The notes under the pieces were generated by a model. The model was not told the origin of the DNA, ran no database searches, and was given only the letters and a program-made list of their open reading frames with translations. Made by a program: the position numbers and the translations under genes. DNA of 64,000 nt, from positions 124,001 to 188,000 of the forward strand of contig JADNYJ010000070.1 of assembly GCA_015501075.1 (NCBI GenBank), read 5' to 3'. Source of the DNA: Gymnopilus junonius. Taxonomy: Eukaryota > Basidiomycota > Agaricomycetes > Agaricales > Galerinaceae. Below, in pieces: positions 48,089-61,670 of the stretch; positions within the stretch are counted from its first letter, which is position 1, and every line of letters begins with the position of its first letter.

Positions 48089-48532
48089 CGTAGAAATTGT
48101 CCTGTGGTTACCCCAATAATAGTGCTGTACCTTGCGTTTCCTGAGGTCTTGAACAGTCTTGAACGGTGTATTTCGGCTCTCCTCGTTGTTCAGGTCAACT
48201 TCAACCGTGGAAAAAGGGGCGTACGCGATGCCATCACGTGCTCGCGCAAGCTATTATTAGTCGCATCGGCCCGGTGACTTAAATTTTCATTCCTCGCTGG
48301 GATCAAGCCCAAAAAAACGTCGGGAACGAGGCAGAAAAAGATTCCCTTGGGTCGGAAACTCTGGAGAGGATAGATAACATGATATCCTAACGTATTCCAG
48401 TGAAATTTTCAACAACCCTTATGTTATTCGAGTAAAATACTATATAAAAGCTCATTTCCCGGCCTCTGCTCCTCCTGGTCCGTTTCGGACGATTTTTGAA
48501 CCGGAAAAGAGCCTGGAAGCTTCAAAAAGAAG

Positions 48533-48652
48533 TGATGAGAGTGGGATTCGAACCCACGCCCTTTCGGACCAGATTGCAGAGTAGAAACCCGCTGTGGACA
48601 TGAAATATCCTGATCCTTAGTCTGGCGCCTTAGACCGCTCGGCCATCTCACC
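48533..48652 (-). tRNA. tRNA-Leu(AAG) with intron
   Basis: The acceptor stem GGTGAGA (48652-48646) pairs with TCTCATC, followed by the discriminator A (48533). D-arm GCC/GGC, anticodon stem CCAGA/TCTGG and T-arm GTGGG-TTCGAAT-CCCAC are all present. A variable arm (ccgaaagg) makes it a class II tRNA. The anticodon AAG is at 48618-48616. About 40 nt after the base 3' of the anticodon must be an intron, since the anticodon stem closes only without it. Internal A and B box sequences (TGGCCGAGCGG, GGTTCGAATCC) are intact. Confidence 0.92.
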
Positions 48653-50088
48653 ATGTATTCCCTCCGAATTGATGATATCATGGCACGATATGAAGCCTAC
48701 ATAGTGGGGAGGACTCGAGTGAAACTCCAGGAGTCTCATTTGCTCCCACTGTTATCCAAAGATAGAAGGTCGGAACAGAGCCGCTCCCAAGATAGATCAG
48801 AAGTTGAACTAGTTGTCCACGGTTTGGTAGTGTATATCCTCCTCTGATGAGGCTTGTCAAAACAGCATTAGTCTAATAAGTGAAAGGTCCTTAATTGCAG
48901 CCCTTATATACCTTTCAACGATCGAAGTAAATTTCCGGCGTAGGCTATACTAAAGCTGCACATTAGTAAGACAAGTAAAGCTTGCCTCGCTGCCATTCTT
49001 AATTGGAGGGTTCCAATGAGCAAAAGGACTTACCCGATGGTCTGTAAGCTTGATTTACGTATTGACGAGAGGGTCTAACTGCAGTTGCAAACTTCATGTT
49101 CAATGACATCGAGGTATGGCTGGAAGTGGACATCCCAAAAGCCAGAACATATGGAAGGCATGGAGACGGAGAACATATTAATATTGCCAGAGTCTGCGTC
49201 ATCCTATAGAGGTATAAGGTACGGTGCCCTAGGCTCGTAATAATTCCAACTTGAGAGTCAATTATGTCGTAACCAGTAAAATTCAATAGAGACTTCCAGT
49301 GCAAGATAAGGAGTCGAGCCTCGCATATTGCCCTTAGCTACTCCAACGCGGCACGGATGTTGTTAAGAATGACATCGGGATCGACATCCATATAATTAAG
49401 GACGCTCGGGACGTCATACTTGATCGAAGAATGTAGAAAAGTGATGCGTAAAAAAGGCGGATATACATATGGAGTTTACGAGCCGTTGAAAATTTTCGTT
49501 TTTAAGCACCTCAGGTGTTCTAGAGGCTGGAGTATTCTGACCTCGACCCTTATCTAAGATCCGGGATCTCCAGAACGAAAATCGTAATTAAATTGTGGGC
49601 GTCTATCTGCGCTTGTTTTATGTAAATTTGGTCCGAATTGTCGAGTTTGTACCCTATTAATAAAAACGGACAAGGTCTACTGTCTTTTAGGAGATGGGCT
49701 TCATTAATTATATAAACTACGTCGTTGCAAAGGCCATACCCATATCCAAAATGCGGGTAGGTATTCTTCAAGATCCTCAAGACTTACTCGATATCTGGTG
49801 AAATACGCGCCAAATTGTTGGTTTTACGGTCCTCCTTTACAAGCGCATAGTTAGGTCACACCAAATCCAAATCAGTGCCCGTAAGAGACCGAAATGAAAT
49901 GAAATACCGGGTGGGACCTCGGTACTCTTTTACAATGTAATATTCTCAACGGATGCGGAGGAGTGTTAGTTGGAATAGCCAGTAAGTCAATTCTAGCTTA
50001 AAAGATTCCGCCCAATATCGAATATGTGCACTTAGAAACATGAAAGGTCCCTTGAGCCCAAATGTCAAATGAGACCGTTTTTAATCCA

Positions 50089-50240
50089 TACGCTCCTGGT
50101 TCCACCATATATTATAGGGTGTTTGCTGGGTCAGGATATGTAGGGTCGTCGAGGAGTGATAAAAAATGAAATTCATATTGGGGACTGAGCGGTGGACCTC
50201 AGCTCTTGGTCGCCCGGCACGGACGTTGGTGAGACTATCC
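50089..50240 (+). repeat. Diverged direct repeat, copy 1
   Basis: It shares the order gctcctgg, catattatagg-type, tatgtagggtcgtcgagg, agctcttg and cccggcacggac-type with 50367-50523, offset by about 278 bp. By eye about three quarters of positions agree. Confidence 0.55.
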
Positions 50241-50366
50241 TCAAGCAGATTGGTTGGCATAGCCAGTAAGTTATCCTGGGTCACAGGGACTAGCATAGCA
50301 TTGGAAACGATCCCTAGCGGTTGAGATGCACAGCCTAAAAGCCCAGTGCATAAATTGAAAATGGCC

Positions 50367-50523
50367 ATGCTCCTGGGTCCGCGGCATATTATAGGATAGT
50401 TACTAGGTCAGAGTATGTAGGGTCGTCGAGGCGTGAAAAAAGAATGGTGAGACGGGTATTAATATTGGAAGTGGTGAACCCAAGCTCTTGACCTCCTGGC
50501 CCGGACGCCGGTAGAGTTCATGC
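50367..50523 (+). repeat. Diverged direct repeat, copy 2
   Basis: Second copy of the unit at 50089-50240; tatgtagggtcgtcgagg is shared exactly. A related phrase, atagccagtaagt, recurs near 49976 and 50260, so an older third copy may lie to the left. Confidence 0.55.
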
Positions 50524-52266
50524 GCTCAGTCCAAATATTTACGGGCTCACCGGAATCCGGTTACCCAGGAATTCTTGGAAGTTAAGGAGAAATCTACAGA
50601 GGAGATTTGTGCGGTTTTTGATGTAGGAAAAATTTGCCAGGAAGGACGGTATAATCTTGCCGCGGTGAAGTGAAGGTTGACAACTACACAAATCAAGCTA
50701 TGCAGCCATCATGATACAACATGTTTTGGTCAAACTTTGGAACCGTACTGCATAGACACTCGGATACCTGGAGAAGCGGTCCGTACACGGTACGGGTGGA
50801 CGTGCATGAGAAAGCATCGTGATTGAACCTTGATTCTTGATTATCCATTTAATTTAGACGTTTATCAAGCGATGAGAAACGAGACAGCTAGCAGATCCCT
50901 ATTACAGCGCCAAGTCAGAAATGCGGCAGGCAACGGAAGGCCAGCGCTGATTATGTCTTTAGTACTTTGGGATAGACTGGATATTACCCTTCCCCTTGCC
51001 GTCGAAAGTTTACAGCGTAGTAGTATTCATAGACAGGGTAGAAGCCTATACTGAAATCGAATTTCAAACAGCGTGCATCGGCGGCGGTTCTTTCTCATTC
51101 TGATTAGCAGTTCACACTGTAAATCCACGGGCGCAAGGAAGCTCAACTTGGAGCGTGGAGGAACGATAGTGTAAGCAGCCGGTCCCGACTCCCAGGGTGC
51201 GTACAGAAAAAAGAACATAGAGGCCGGCGAAGAGAAAGCGATGATGGATCCAGATGTAGAGCATAGGTTCCCAGAAATAAGACTCATTTTAGACGAGAGA
51301 GTCCTAATATTGGTGCCGAGTACGTGGATAGTTCAGAGCGGTCCCGGTGAGATATGAACTTTAAACACACAACAGGTGAACAGAAGATGAGTAGGAGACT
51401 TGGGACTAGATGTGCATATGCACACAGTTGCAATCAAGGATGAAATAGGAGCGTGGCGTATGATTCCCTTCAATTTCGGATGGCGAATTGTTGGGTGATT
51501 GAGTCTTGAGAGTTACCACCACGTGTAGGTAGATAAACAATTAATGCAGGCCACGCTAACACAGGGATTGGCTGTGCGATTTTGTTCCGCCAGCATGTAT
51601 GTATTCAAGAGGGAATGTTCTGTGAATTCAACGCCTTTCAATTGGGTAGATTGTGGATGGTAACAGGGAGAAAGATGGCGCCGGCCGTCTTTTGAATGTC
51701 GATCAGTCCGGACTTGACGGATTTGGATTGATGAGCCAAGCATTCCTAAAGGCGAACATTACATACATGAATCCCGCCCATCCTTTCTTTTTTCTTTCTT
51801 TCAACCATCACCATTGTATTCCCCGTCCTCCTCATCCTCCCCGCCTTATCCATTTAGCCTGCGCGAGGTGCGCACTTGGTCGTCGGAAAGCGTGACGTCG
51901 ACGAGTCACGACTGACGACGCGGAAAAATCTGGAAAAATACCCCGGACTACCACCGGATCTGATCGTGTGCCAACCTTTTTTCCTGTTCTCCCTTTAGGT
52001 GTGTATTTTTTCGGACCCCATATTTCTTTTTTCCTCCGAACGAAGAGAAGATTAATAATAATCGGCGCCGATGAATTTCACAGAGAGACCGATAATTAAA
52101 TCATTCTACCCGAGGGACTAGGAATTTGGACGGAAAGGACGTCCGGGAAGGAATCAAAAGGAACACGAAAGAAACATCCTGGAATATTCTTTTCTTTTAC
52201 TGGTCCAAAAAGATCGGACATACCAACGCAGACCACGAAAAAATAACGAATAACCAATACTTTTTG

Positions 52267-55200
52267 ATGACGATGTCCGGCGGGGCTCATGTGGAGGAAA
52301 GAACGATCGCTCCTCGTCATTTGCACCCTCTTTTTGTACCACCACCTTCAACAACTCGGTCTGGCGAGCACAGTCCTTCCTTCTTTTCGCCCTCGCACCC
52401 ACCCACGCCACCTCCACCTCGACCAAGGAAACGATCCACTTACGGCGTACCACCCACACCGGTTTTACCGTTCAAAGCGCAGAGCGTTGTTCTCGTGAGA
52501 GATCCCCCTAAGGACCGACTTGCTCGTTCCAAGGAATCTTTGGCAGAGGACGAGGAACCTCCCTTTGTGAGTCCGTGTTTCTACATTCTGAGAGAGTTGC
52601 AACGCGCACCCAAACCAATTTGGGTGCGCGTTAGCGACCCGACATGTCGTCATCCCATGTTCCTGGCTTTTGCCTGCTGTCAACACTTGTCAGCATCAAA
52701 TAGCGTTTCATAAGCTCTCATTACTTTCTCTCACTTTTTTTTTCTATATTTTTCCGTAATCACTCACGCTGATGCATGTTTGCTCGGTTCCAAGCAGACT
52801 CGTGTTGCAGGGAAAGCCGAAATCGGATTTCAACATTACCCTAGCTTGGATTTTAATTCCAGCACCACTGCGGCCTCCGCAGCGCCCACTTCTAAGACTA
52901 CCAGGTCCAGTCTAACTGCAAGCGAGGATTTTTTCGCTGACCTGTACGACTACTATTACGACGACGGCGACGACGCGGCTGAACAATTCTTTTTTTCTAC
53001 TCCCAAGCCGCCCAAACCACTTCCGCTCTCTGATATTGATCACGCACATTCTAATCCTATTGCCAATCCACACCCTAATCCCAATAATCGCCCACCTAAA
53101 CGCGCCACAAAGTCCAAATCAGTAAAAGACACGACTCTCAAATCAGTAGACTCTGCCATGGCCAAGAAAAGACGCGGTTCACTCCAAGCCATCTTTGTGC
53201 CCTCTTTCCTACAGAGCCCCTTGCTATCCACGACCTCCGTTCCTTCTTCCCCGACCAAATACGCGTCTTCTGGGTTGGGCAAGACGCGTAAATCGTCCGG
53301 CGCAGCGCCTTCTGCACCGTCCACTCCCTCAGGTGCATCCTACCCTTTTCCTTCCTCTTCTTCTTACTTCCCTCAAAACCAAGATGTCCCTATTCCTCTC
53401 ATGCCCACTTCAAGTAATCCGACGTCATCAATGACACTTATGGACATGGACACACTTCCGCCTATCGTACCTCTCGCGCCAGAGATGATCCAAATGCCGG
53501 AGCACCATCAGAGGAAGAGGAGCATTACGTTCAGTATAAGCAGCTATAGTTCACCGCGGACCTCGCCTCCTCCGGATTTTTTGCTGGACGATGATCCGTT
53601 TGCGAATTTGACGGGGCCTCCAATCGATCGTGTTTCTGTTCCTTTCTTTCCTCCAATTCCACCCCTTCCTTCCAGCAGCAGATCGACTCTAGCACTCGCG
53701 CAAGTGCCTTTGCCACTCACCCCTGTTGAAGGATCTGGTGTGGTGATTTCACCTGTTTCTCCTACACCCATGCCTCGTTCGCCTTTACATGAATTACCAC
53801 CGCCTAACCTTGCTTCCCTTGACGCCGCGGCTCTAGCTTCCGTCTCAGGTTCAGGCCCGAGTTTAGCTTCAGCTTCAGCTTCTTCATCCTCTACCACAAC
53901 TTCAACCCAAACCCAAATGTCATCCTTCATCTCCGCGTCAACCTCAGGCTCAGGCTTAGCCTCAACTTCAGCCTCAGCCTCACCAATAATCTCCGTTCCC
54001 CGTCCTCATCCACATCTAGCACCCCTTGCACCTCCAAAGCCTATCGTTCCGGGTTTAGCTGCTGCCCCTTCTTCGCCACCTGCTGGGCGTGGATCTCCTA
54101 TTTTGTCACCGAGGACAAGGCCAGCGTATCAGAGACCTGCGTTTTCGAGTCGGCCGAGTTTGCCTTCGCTGGATACGCTTGCGAGGATGAATGTGGTGCT
54201 GACTAAGAAGGTACAGTATTTTCTTCTTTTTTCGTTATTTATTATGTTTTAATTTTCTTGGTAGGTCCGGAAAGGACGTGTAGGAGCTGGTCTGCCATTC
54301 GAGCCCTGGGACCTTCCTTCAGATGAGGAGCTTCCTTCTGCACCTGGGACACGTCCACAGACACCTGTGAGGATGCATTCAGCCGGTCCTAGTTTCGGTT
54401 CAGGGTCAAATTTTGGAGTTCTATCCGCCACTGCTCCAATGGCGACGACTCCTACGAACGGATCTGTTCCTATTCCTCCTTCAAATTCTCCTGAAGCTGG
54501 AACAAGTTCAGGCCCTTCTTCACCGACAATTTCGACCACTCCGACTCCCTCTTTGCCCATGCTCCCCGTTGGCACATCTTTCTCTTTATCCGGAAGTGCG
54601 TCGACTTCTCAGATTGCGAAACCGCAGCCACTGCTGCCTAGTCACATCATGGCACTGGGATCGGTGGCTGAAGATGTGGAAATGATTGTTCCAGTCACAT
54701 ATGGTCCCTTCACCCGTCAGGGCTCGTCGGCGTTGGTATCAACGCCAATACCTGCAGCTTCTCCCGTTGCTTCTACTTCAGCTCGCGGTGCAGGCCCCAG
54801 TGATGCAGCTGTCGCAGCTCCTTCCTGGTTTGCAGAGCCACTCACTTCGCCTATCACGGGAGACCTTGCATCTGAATTTGCAGAAGAGATGGAGGCTGAG
54901 CTTGATTATGTCTCTAGTCGACCCAGTTCTGTGGATGGGAAGGCAGAGCAAGAGGAGGGTGGCAGCACCGGGTATTTGGGTGGATTGGGCCCAGACTTTT
55001 TGGAGAGGTACCATGTCGAAAGTAGGGGTGGGAGTGAGGATGGACATGATGGCGATCGCGTATCTGTTGTGGACGATGCGAGGGATCTGGTTGAAGACCA
55101 GCACATGGAGGAGACTCATCTTCAGCCTGCAGAGATGCAGGCATATACGGAGAAAGATGAGGACGTCCATGCGGAGGAAGACAACAATGAAGATTATTCC

Positions 55201-58200
55201 TATCTCTACCAACGGCCTCTTGGATTTGAAGATGTGGATGAAAGAGAGGAAGCATCCACTTCTGCCTCGACTTCCGCGTTCAACACCAGCGAGTCTGGTA
55301 TCCTTTCTGGGTCAATGTTATTCTCTTCTCCGCCATCTTTCTTCGCCTCTCCACCTCAATGACTTCATCCATGTCACTTTCTCGCTCTGTTTCTTCGACG
55401 TCTTACTCGTCAGTGGATTCCGCCGATTCAGCAGATTCTGTCGGTGCTGTTGAATCAGTTGATGTTCATGGCGTGATGAGAGGGAGCGCCGTGGTGGAAC
55501 TCGCCGAAGGAACCATAGGCGATTCTCAGACCAAAATCCCAGTTTGCATCTCTGGAGTTGGATCTTGACGGAAGTAATGGTATGGGTGAACCTTCATCGG
55601 AGAGTGGCCCCAATGTCGGTCGCGAGTTCAGCACCAGCACGCGGAGCAGTAGCAGCCACCCTGGCCTTTCAAGGACAAGGTCATCTTCTGAGGATAGTAG
55701 TGACGTTTTGCATTCGCCTGTGCAGGGCGATTATAGCTTCTTCCCATACTCTAGGGCCAGGGAAATCTATCAGCTTCAGCAGCAGGGTCTCCTTGGATTA
55801 CCTAGTCATCCTTATTCTGCTTCGGCATTGTTTAGAGGACTGGATGGTGTTGAGGAGCGAGAAGGGCTTGGAGGTGGGGAGGATGAGACGGAGAGGAGGA
55901 TGTTTTCTGAGGCTGCCATGTCTTTTGGTCAAGGAAGTCTTTCTACGTCTTCTGGAAGGCACGACCTTGACCAGGTGTCAGAGGAATTTGCCCTGTCGGC
56001 ATTGTCTAATGAAGGTTTAACTTTTGGTTTCGGATATGACAAACTTGGCTTCCTGAAACAGCGACGGCAGAAGTTGGAGTTGAGGACGAGAAGACGAATA
56101 TTAGTAATGGCCATGCGGCTACCACGACGAATATGACTACAAGTACGGAGAAGTTGGATTCTTCCCAGCCTCGTCCTTCAACGACGACGACCACTTCACT
56201 GCTCCGGCTGCCACCACCACCACCAGCTCTGGACCATTATCGGCCGTGGACGATCAACGCCACGTGGATCAGTGCTCCGAACATTTGCAAAACAGCGGAA
56301 ATACAAACTGCGAAATTTCATTATCCAGCCCCACCCAACCATCACCTGTGCAACCAGGAACCACGAATTTGGTGTTACAGACGGCCACTTCTTCACCGTT
56401 GCCGCTGCCGGATCATCCGCCTTCAGAGGATATGACATTTAGCTCCTCGCCTTCATCTTCTATGCTGCGCACATCTCCAAAAACGATCGTGAGCTCTCGC
56501 ACGACTGGCTTTGATGGTGATGACAATTTTACACTTTCTTCTCTTTCTACTTCCACTCCCACTGCTGGTGGCGAAATGCGTGATTCAAGTGGCCAGGATG
56601 GCCAAAGTTCTCGAGGGAACTCTGCTGCGACGTCCGCTTATAGAGGTGGCAGCTCACGCGGACAGACGTCACAAAGCAATGGCACCTCATACGGTCAAGG
56701 CTACTCTTCTTCCGCCACCATGAGGTCGCATCGCTCGTTCCGCAGAAGCAATAGTGACGATGAAGATGAGGAGGAAGAAAAGAGGAGGCGAAGGGCATTG
56801 CTGAAGGTGCAGCACGCTAACGACGCAAAGATCAAGCTTAAACCTAAGCCTGCGCCATCACCGTCTTCCAGCGAAGACGAAGGTGAATCTTCTGAGACAG
56901 ACGACTACGGCGAGCCGAGTGCTCATCCTACCAAGTCTTACTTATCCGTTCCCCCTAATGCCAACTCTCTCTCTAGATCGCCCTCATCGGGAGGGGAATC
57001 CTTTGTTACGGCTTCTTCATCTCCTTCACTGAAGCCTATGGAATTTCCTTCTGTCTCCGGCGCAAGCAGCAGATACGCTTCCGAGGACGATAGAGACGAT
57101 GATGATGATGACGACGACGATGACGTGCCACTTGCACAGCGGATTCCTGGTGCCCTGACGGCACAAAAGAGTATCAGACGTCAGTTCCGGCAAGAACGAG
57201 AACAACGGAAGAGGGAAAAGGCGATGAAGGCGGACAACAAAGATCAGGCGGAAAGGAGAGCGAGGCAGGTTACGTTGAGGCCTGCGGGTGCTGGCACTGG
57301 CTCGGGCATGAACGTAATGGGTGGTTCAAGCTCGCAAGACGCTGCGTTGCATGCCGCAGCTACTGCTATTGCCACTGTTCCCAAGACAAGACAGAGGACA
57401 TTGACATTGCCTGGCAAGCCTACATCGGCAGTACATGACACGTTTGACCCCTATGACCTGACAAGGAAACTACACAACGTGCAACTATCCGACAAACCAC
57501 TCTCTCCTCTGTATCAACCAAATGCACTTCCGATTGTTCCTCCACAGCAGCTGCAGCAGCTTGGGTTGTCCCGTGCTCTGTCTAAGTCGATTTCAAGGCC
57601 CTCTGTCGACCAGCAACGCCAACTGCAGGTTGCTAGCACAATCACTTCTTCAAGTTCTTTCTCTCCTCCGTCAACCTCTACGACTCTGGTTCGTGATCGG
57701 AGCAAAACCGTCAGAGACCCTAATTCCACCAACCATTTGCGCCGTCCACCCCCCTCGACCTCGCCTCCTGTAGCGTCACCTCCTGTAGTGCCACCTCCTG
57801 TGGCCTCGTCACCTGCACCTGCGCCTGTCAAAGTACCATCTCTGCGTCCCATGCGATCTTTCCATCACTCTGATGGCCGACCATCTCTTTCTTCTGATGG
57901 TGATCATAGGCTTGGTCGCTCTGCGACTACCTCTCGTCGCACCCCCAGTGAGCAGCACGAGCACGGTCGTCACCGATCTGCATCGCGGTCCAGAGTCAGT
58001 GGGGACCGCGTTGAGGAAAGAGTGCCGCCTCTGCCTACAAGCGTGAACCTTAGCTCGAGGCAAAGTGGTGAGGAGCAAAGAAAGCTCGTGATGTCCCCTA
58101 CTTCCCCCGTTACACGGCTCCTTTCTACCAGGACGTCCGAAGAAGTTGAAAAGCCCAATAGGCCGAGTAACGCGTCTCAACAGCCTCAATCACCGTCACT

Positions 58201-59271
58201 TGCAAACAAGACCATGGTATCTCACCAAAGGGTGTTCGTGGGCAATCTGCAGCAGTTCAATATGGTCGAGATCGGGCCTACAACGACTGCTGGCGACGTT
58301 CTTTCCCTGATGGATGCTCAAGGTGCTTTGAATGGTTGGGCAGGTTCCGGTGGATGGATGGTCTTTGAAGTTGCCCAGGACTTTGGCATGGGTGTGTCTT
58401 CTTGCTCTATCTGTTAATATGTATCACTCATTTCTCCTTCTCTATAGAACGGCCTATACGGAGCTATGAGCTGCTCGCTGATGTGCAAGCGTCTTGGTTG
58501 AAGGAGAAAACTGTGAACTATTTTGTTCTGAAATTGACCCCTCTGGCTACTCCTCTCAGTCGCAGTGTTAGTCCTCTCTTTCATACCGCCTTTACCTCCG
58601 ATACTCATCGTCCTTATAGGCCATTCCATCAAGCGCTCCAACCCATTCTGGCTACGTTGAATGGGAAGCCAAGCGAGGGAAATGGAGCAAACGTTGGCTA
58701 CGCCTCCGAGAGCATAATCTGTGGCTGGCCAAGCGTGATAACGTAAGCATCGACAATCTCTGAAACTTTCAGGTTGGCTCATCCTTCATTGTAGGGCAAA
58801 GACGAAGTGCTCCTCTGTTCATTATCAAACTTCGATGCATACGTTGTAACGCGGAACCACAAGAGTCCAAAGCCCTTCGCGTTCGCCATAAAATCCACCG
58901 ACAACATGTCATTCTTTGAGAATACCGATGACTATTTGCATACATTTTCATGCTCGGAGAAAGACGGCAGCGTCTGGTTGGAAAAGATCCTGATCGCCCG
59001 GGTATGCCCCTATCCACTCATGTGTTACCTTTTGTGTGTCCTAACCATGATTTCTTTCCAGTCGTATGTCCTCTATCAGGAACGGCACGTCCTCTTTAGT
59101 CCCAAGTCATCAAATGAGAATGCCACCGCAGCACTCTCTCGTTCTGGCACGAAGAAATACGCCTCAAATAGTCGACCTATACACCCTCATGTTCCATTAC
59201 CTCCCCTCCTTGCACCGAAGTCCAATAACGCCGTATTCGAACCAGGTTCTCTTCTTGCAAAACAACTCTAG
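52267..59271 (+). CDS. Large RA-PH domain protein (Ras-associating plus pleckstrin homology)
   Basis: The likely start is MTMSGGAHVEERT at 52267. Intron 1 is unusually long (about 52568-52798). Most of the protein is Ser/Pro/Thr-rich and looks disordered, with Asp/Glu and poly-Asp tracts (about 57096-57125). Near the C-terminus an RA-like fold reads RVFVGNLQQFNMVEIGPTTT (about 58230-58290), continued after an intron by YELLADVQASWLKEKTVNYF. A PH domain follows: GYVEWEAKRGKWSKRWLRLR, VLLCSLSNFDAYVVT, FAIKSTDNMSFF, WLEKILIARS. It ends at 59271. RA-PH tandems bind active Ras/Rap-type GTPases and membranes (RIAM/lamellipodin-like order), which suggests a polarity or signalling adaptor. One-base shifts near 55358 and 55533-55536, and an unresolved frame change at 56040-56245, are needed to join the long frames. 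Treat those parts of the model as provisional. Confidence 0.7.
52601..52632. repeat. Perfect 14-bp inverted repeat with 4-nt loop inside intron 1
   Basis: aacgcgcacccaaa (52601-52614) and its exact reverse complement (52619-52632) are separated by ccaa. They could form a stable hairpin in the pre-mRNA of the RA-PH gene. Confidence 0.8.
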
Positions 59272-59851
59272 ACTATCTTTTCATTGGTTCTTTTTTCTTT
59301 TAATGTTCTTTCTATCTTTCTCTCTTTCTTTCGTCGATTTATTCGCTCAGCCTAGACATGCCACTCATTCTTATATCTATTCCATACGTATATCAATACT
59401 GTCAGCCCATCATTACAATGTATCTGTACCATTTTGCATGTGTCGCCATCGATGTACATATGTAACACCGTCATCTAGCTTGATTCTTTTTATGTTTGAA
59501 TAATGGAATTGTGCATATGGCAGGGCAGAGCCGTGCAAATAATGTATAGCATTTCGCATCCAAGTTACGAACAGCAATGCAAGGCCATTGACATGAAGTC
59601 GTTTTCGAATCAACAGTATACCTGAATGGTCACTTGAAGGCCAATGATTCAGCAACCAAGTCCGTCCCTTCCACATCGTCCAGGATCTTGAGGGATATGA
59701 ACTGGCTCCATAAAGGGTTTGCAAGCATGGAAGCAATATCAGGTACAATATAGGGCACACGATTAGAACGACCGCGTGCATGGTGCAAAATGAGGTGGGT
59801 ATCGGTACGAGTCCGTGCAGGGGAATTGGACAATGCAATGTCCCAAAAGCT

Positions 59852-61287
59852 TCACCCTCGAGCGGCTAAACATGAGGCACGGATTGCCTGCAGAAATATG
59901 AGGAAGCTGTCCCAAGGGAATGGGCAACAGGACAAGGCATTTATATCCAATCTCTCCAAGTTGGGAAGGAAGAGATCCGGAAAATCTGATGGTTCAGATA
60001 GTTCAGATTGTTCTTCACGCCAACTGGAGTCTTCTAAAAACTCATCTTGCAACCAACACATGAGTCTTCCTGAGGCATTTCAGTGACAACTGCTTAAGGG
60101 AGGGCATGAATCGCAAGATTCGAATTATTCATTGTCTTCTATATTGGAATCTGTCCCAACGATTTCAAATTTCTCGGGCCGTAACACTCTGATCGAACCA
60201 AGAACGAAAAAAAATCATCCACAGGAAATGGGCTGGCCCGTTTACTTTTTGTGTATTGTAAGCAAAACGATGTAGGGATGGAGTGTGAGGCAGCCAAATA
60301 GAACTCCATGGTTTCTGTACCGTCAACGACATGGGTTGCATTTCAAGGTCTCTGAGACCAAAATGTGTGATATTCTGATTAGGTGGAAAGGATTCAGCGG
60401 TCGGAAAGATGCTCCTGAGAATACATTTTTCGACCTTATCTGCAGCTTGTAGGAATTCTAGTGCTTCGTCTATGGCGACGGAAACCAAGTGGCACGTGCG
60501 CAGATTGTCAAAGTCCTGAAAACCGCTCAATACGGAGCGAACATTTGTTCTAAATTGCCTTAGACTTGGTACTTTAGGGAGGGAGAAGTCGACCTGGTAT
60601 ATATCTTCTTCGTCCTCGTCGAGTTCCGGTGCCCAAAGCTGAAGTTCTTCGAGAACGGGTAAGCAGTAAAAACCTGTAACTTAAGTACTGCGAGGAAAGG
60701 CCAGTGCCAAGGCGTAGATTCAATGTTCGCAAGCGCGACACAAAATTCCTGATGGTAAGAACGAGAGAAGTATTCAACAATATCGATTCAAATTGGAATG
60801 AACGGGGATGAGCAACAGATATATCCAGTAGTGACCGAGAGCCGGAGCGCGCTAACCATGCGCTAGCTAGCTGATGTTGTAGCGGCATTTTTCTAGATGA
60901 ATAAATGAGGATTTTTGAGGCCATCCATAGTCCTTGAGTACGAAAGGCGATCTCCCTCCAGCTTATGCAAACGGCAGAAATAACGAGAGGGGCAGAACAT
61001 TGTAATTATGGATCTCGGATGATTGCACCTTCCGCGCTTGGATTTAAAAGATCTTGAGAATCCTTGACATAGAAAGTGAAAATAATGGAAATTAGTTCAA
61101 CAGGCAGACGGCGTGTCAGCCTATCATGCCTTTCGTTGATATGGGTTTTCAGCAGGTTTTTGCGTCTCTGCACAAGATGCTCTATTTCTGCGTCTAGTGC
61201 TAGTATCTGGGAGGAAAGGCCACAAAGGCCGTCGCACCCAACGTCGCATTTGCTTGGATCAAAATAGGGTTGGAGCTTGAGTGCCAT
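59852..61287 (-). pseudogene. F-box-like protein gene, damaged tandem copy
   Basis: Starts MALKLQPYFDPSKCDVGCDG, followed by a helix (EIEHLVQRRKNLLKTHINER) and an F-box-like RLPVELISIIFTFYV. Homology to the neighbouring copy continues as CSAPLVISAVC, WREIAF, AWLARSGSRS and QLWAPELDEDEEDIYQVDFS. An in-frame TAA (plus 61006-61008) interrupts the junction after the F-box, and frame changes occur near 60680 and 60175. A TAA at 60125-60127 follows FEIVGTDSNIEDNE. Leucine-rich-repeat-like sequence (LFLPNLERLDINALSC) continues to about 59852. F-box proteins act as substrate adaptors of SCF ubiquitin ligases; large, fast-evolving families are normal in mushrooms. This copy looks inactive. Confidence 0.65.
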
Positions 61288-61670
61288 TTTAGATGAGATT
61301 AAGGCGCGGTGGATGGGTCAATAGAGGTGGGATTCGGATATTCTGAGCGACGACGATGGTGGATGAGTTTGGGAAAAGGTTGAACAATGACTTGACAATG
61401 ACCGTTGCATTTGTACTGTCCAGAGTAAATTCAAACTCTGCAGCGCGTGGCCACCCAATGCGGTAAAATTGACCATCTTGTACTTTGTCCTTCCAATTAA
61501 GCTCTCATCACTCCAATGCGATAGCAATCACGTCCAAATTTCATTTTGTTGGGCGATCTTTTTGGGTAGTAGAAGTAAGGATAAGTTAGGCCAAATGTTA
61601 ATATAAACTTCATGCCATCCATCTGGCAACATGCGTCAGTAATACATCTTCGTGTCAGCCAATGATTCAG

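Larger units (their letters stand above)
48653..52266. other. Gene-poor stretch
   Basis: 3.6 kb without a recognisable gene. It contains a pair of diverged direct repeats (50089-50240, 50367-50523), listed separately. The last 400 bp, with pyrimidine runs (about 51780-51850), are presumably the promoter of the RA-PH gene. Confidence 0.4.

Noticed and set aside
56040..56245. A short intron explaining the frame change in the RA-PH gene
   Set aside because: Candidate GT/AG pairs (for example about 56012-56060) fix one frame but not the next; left as unresolved.
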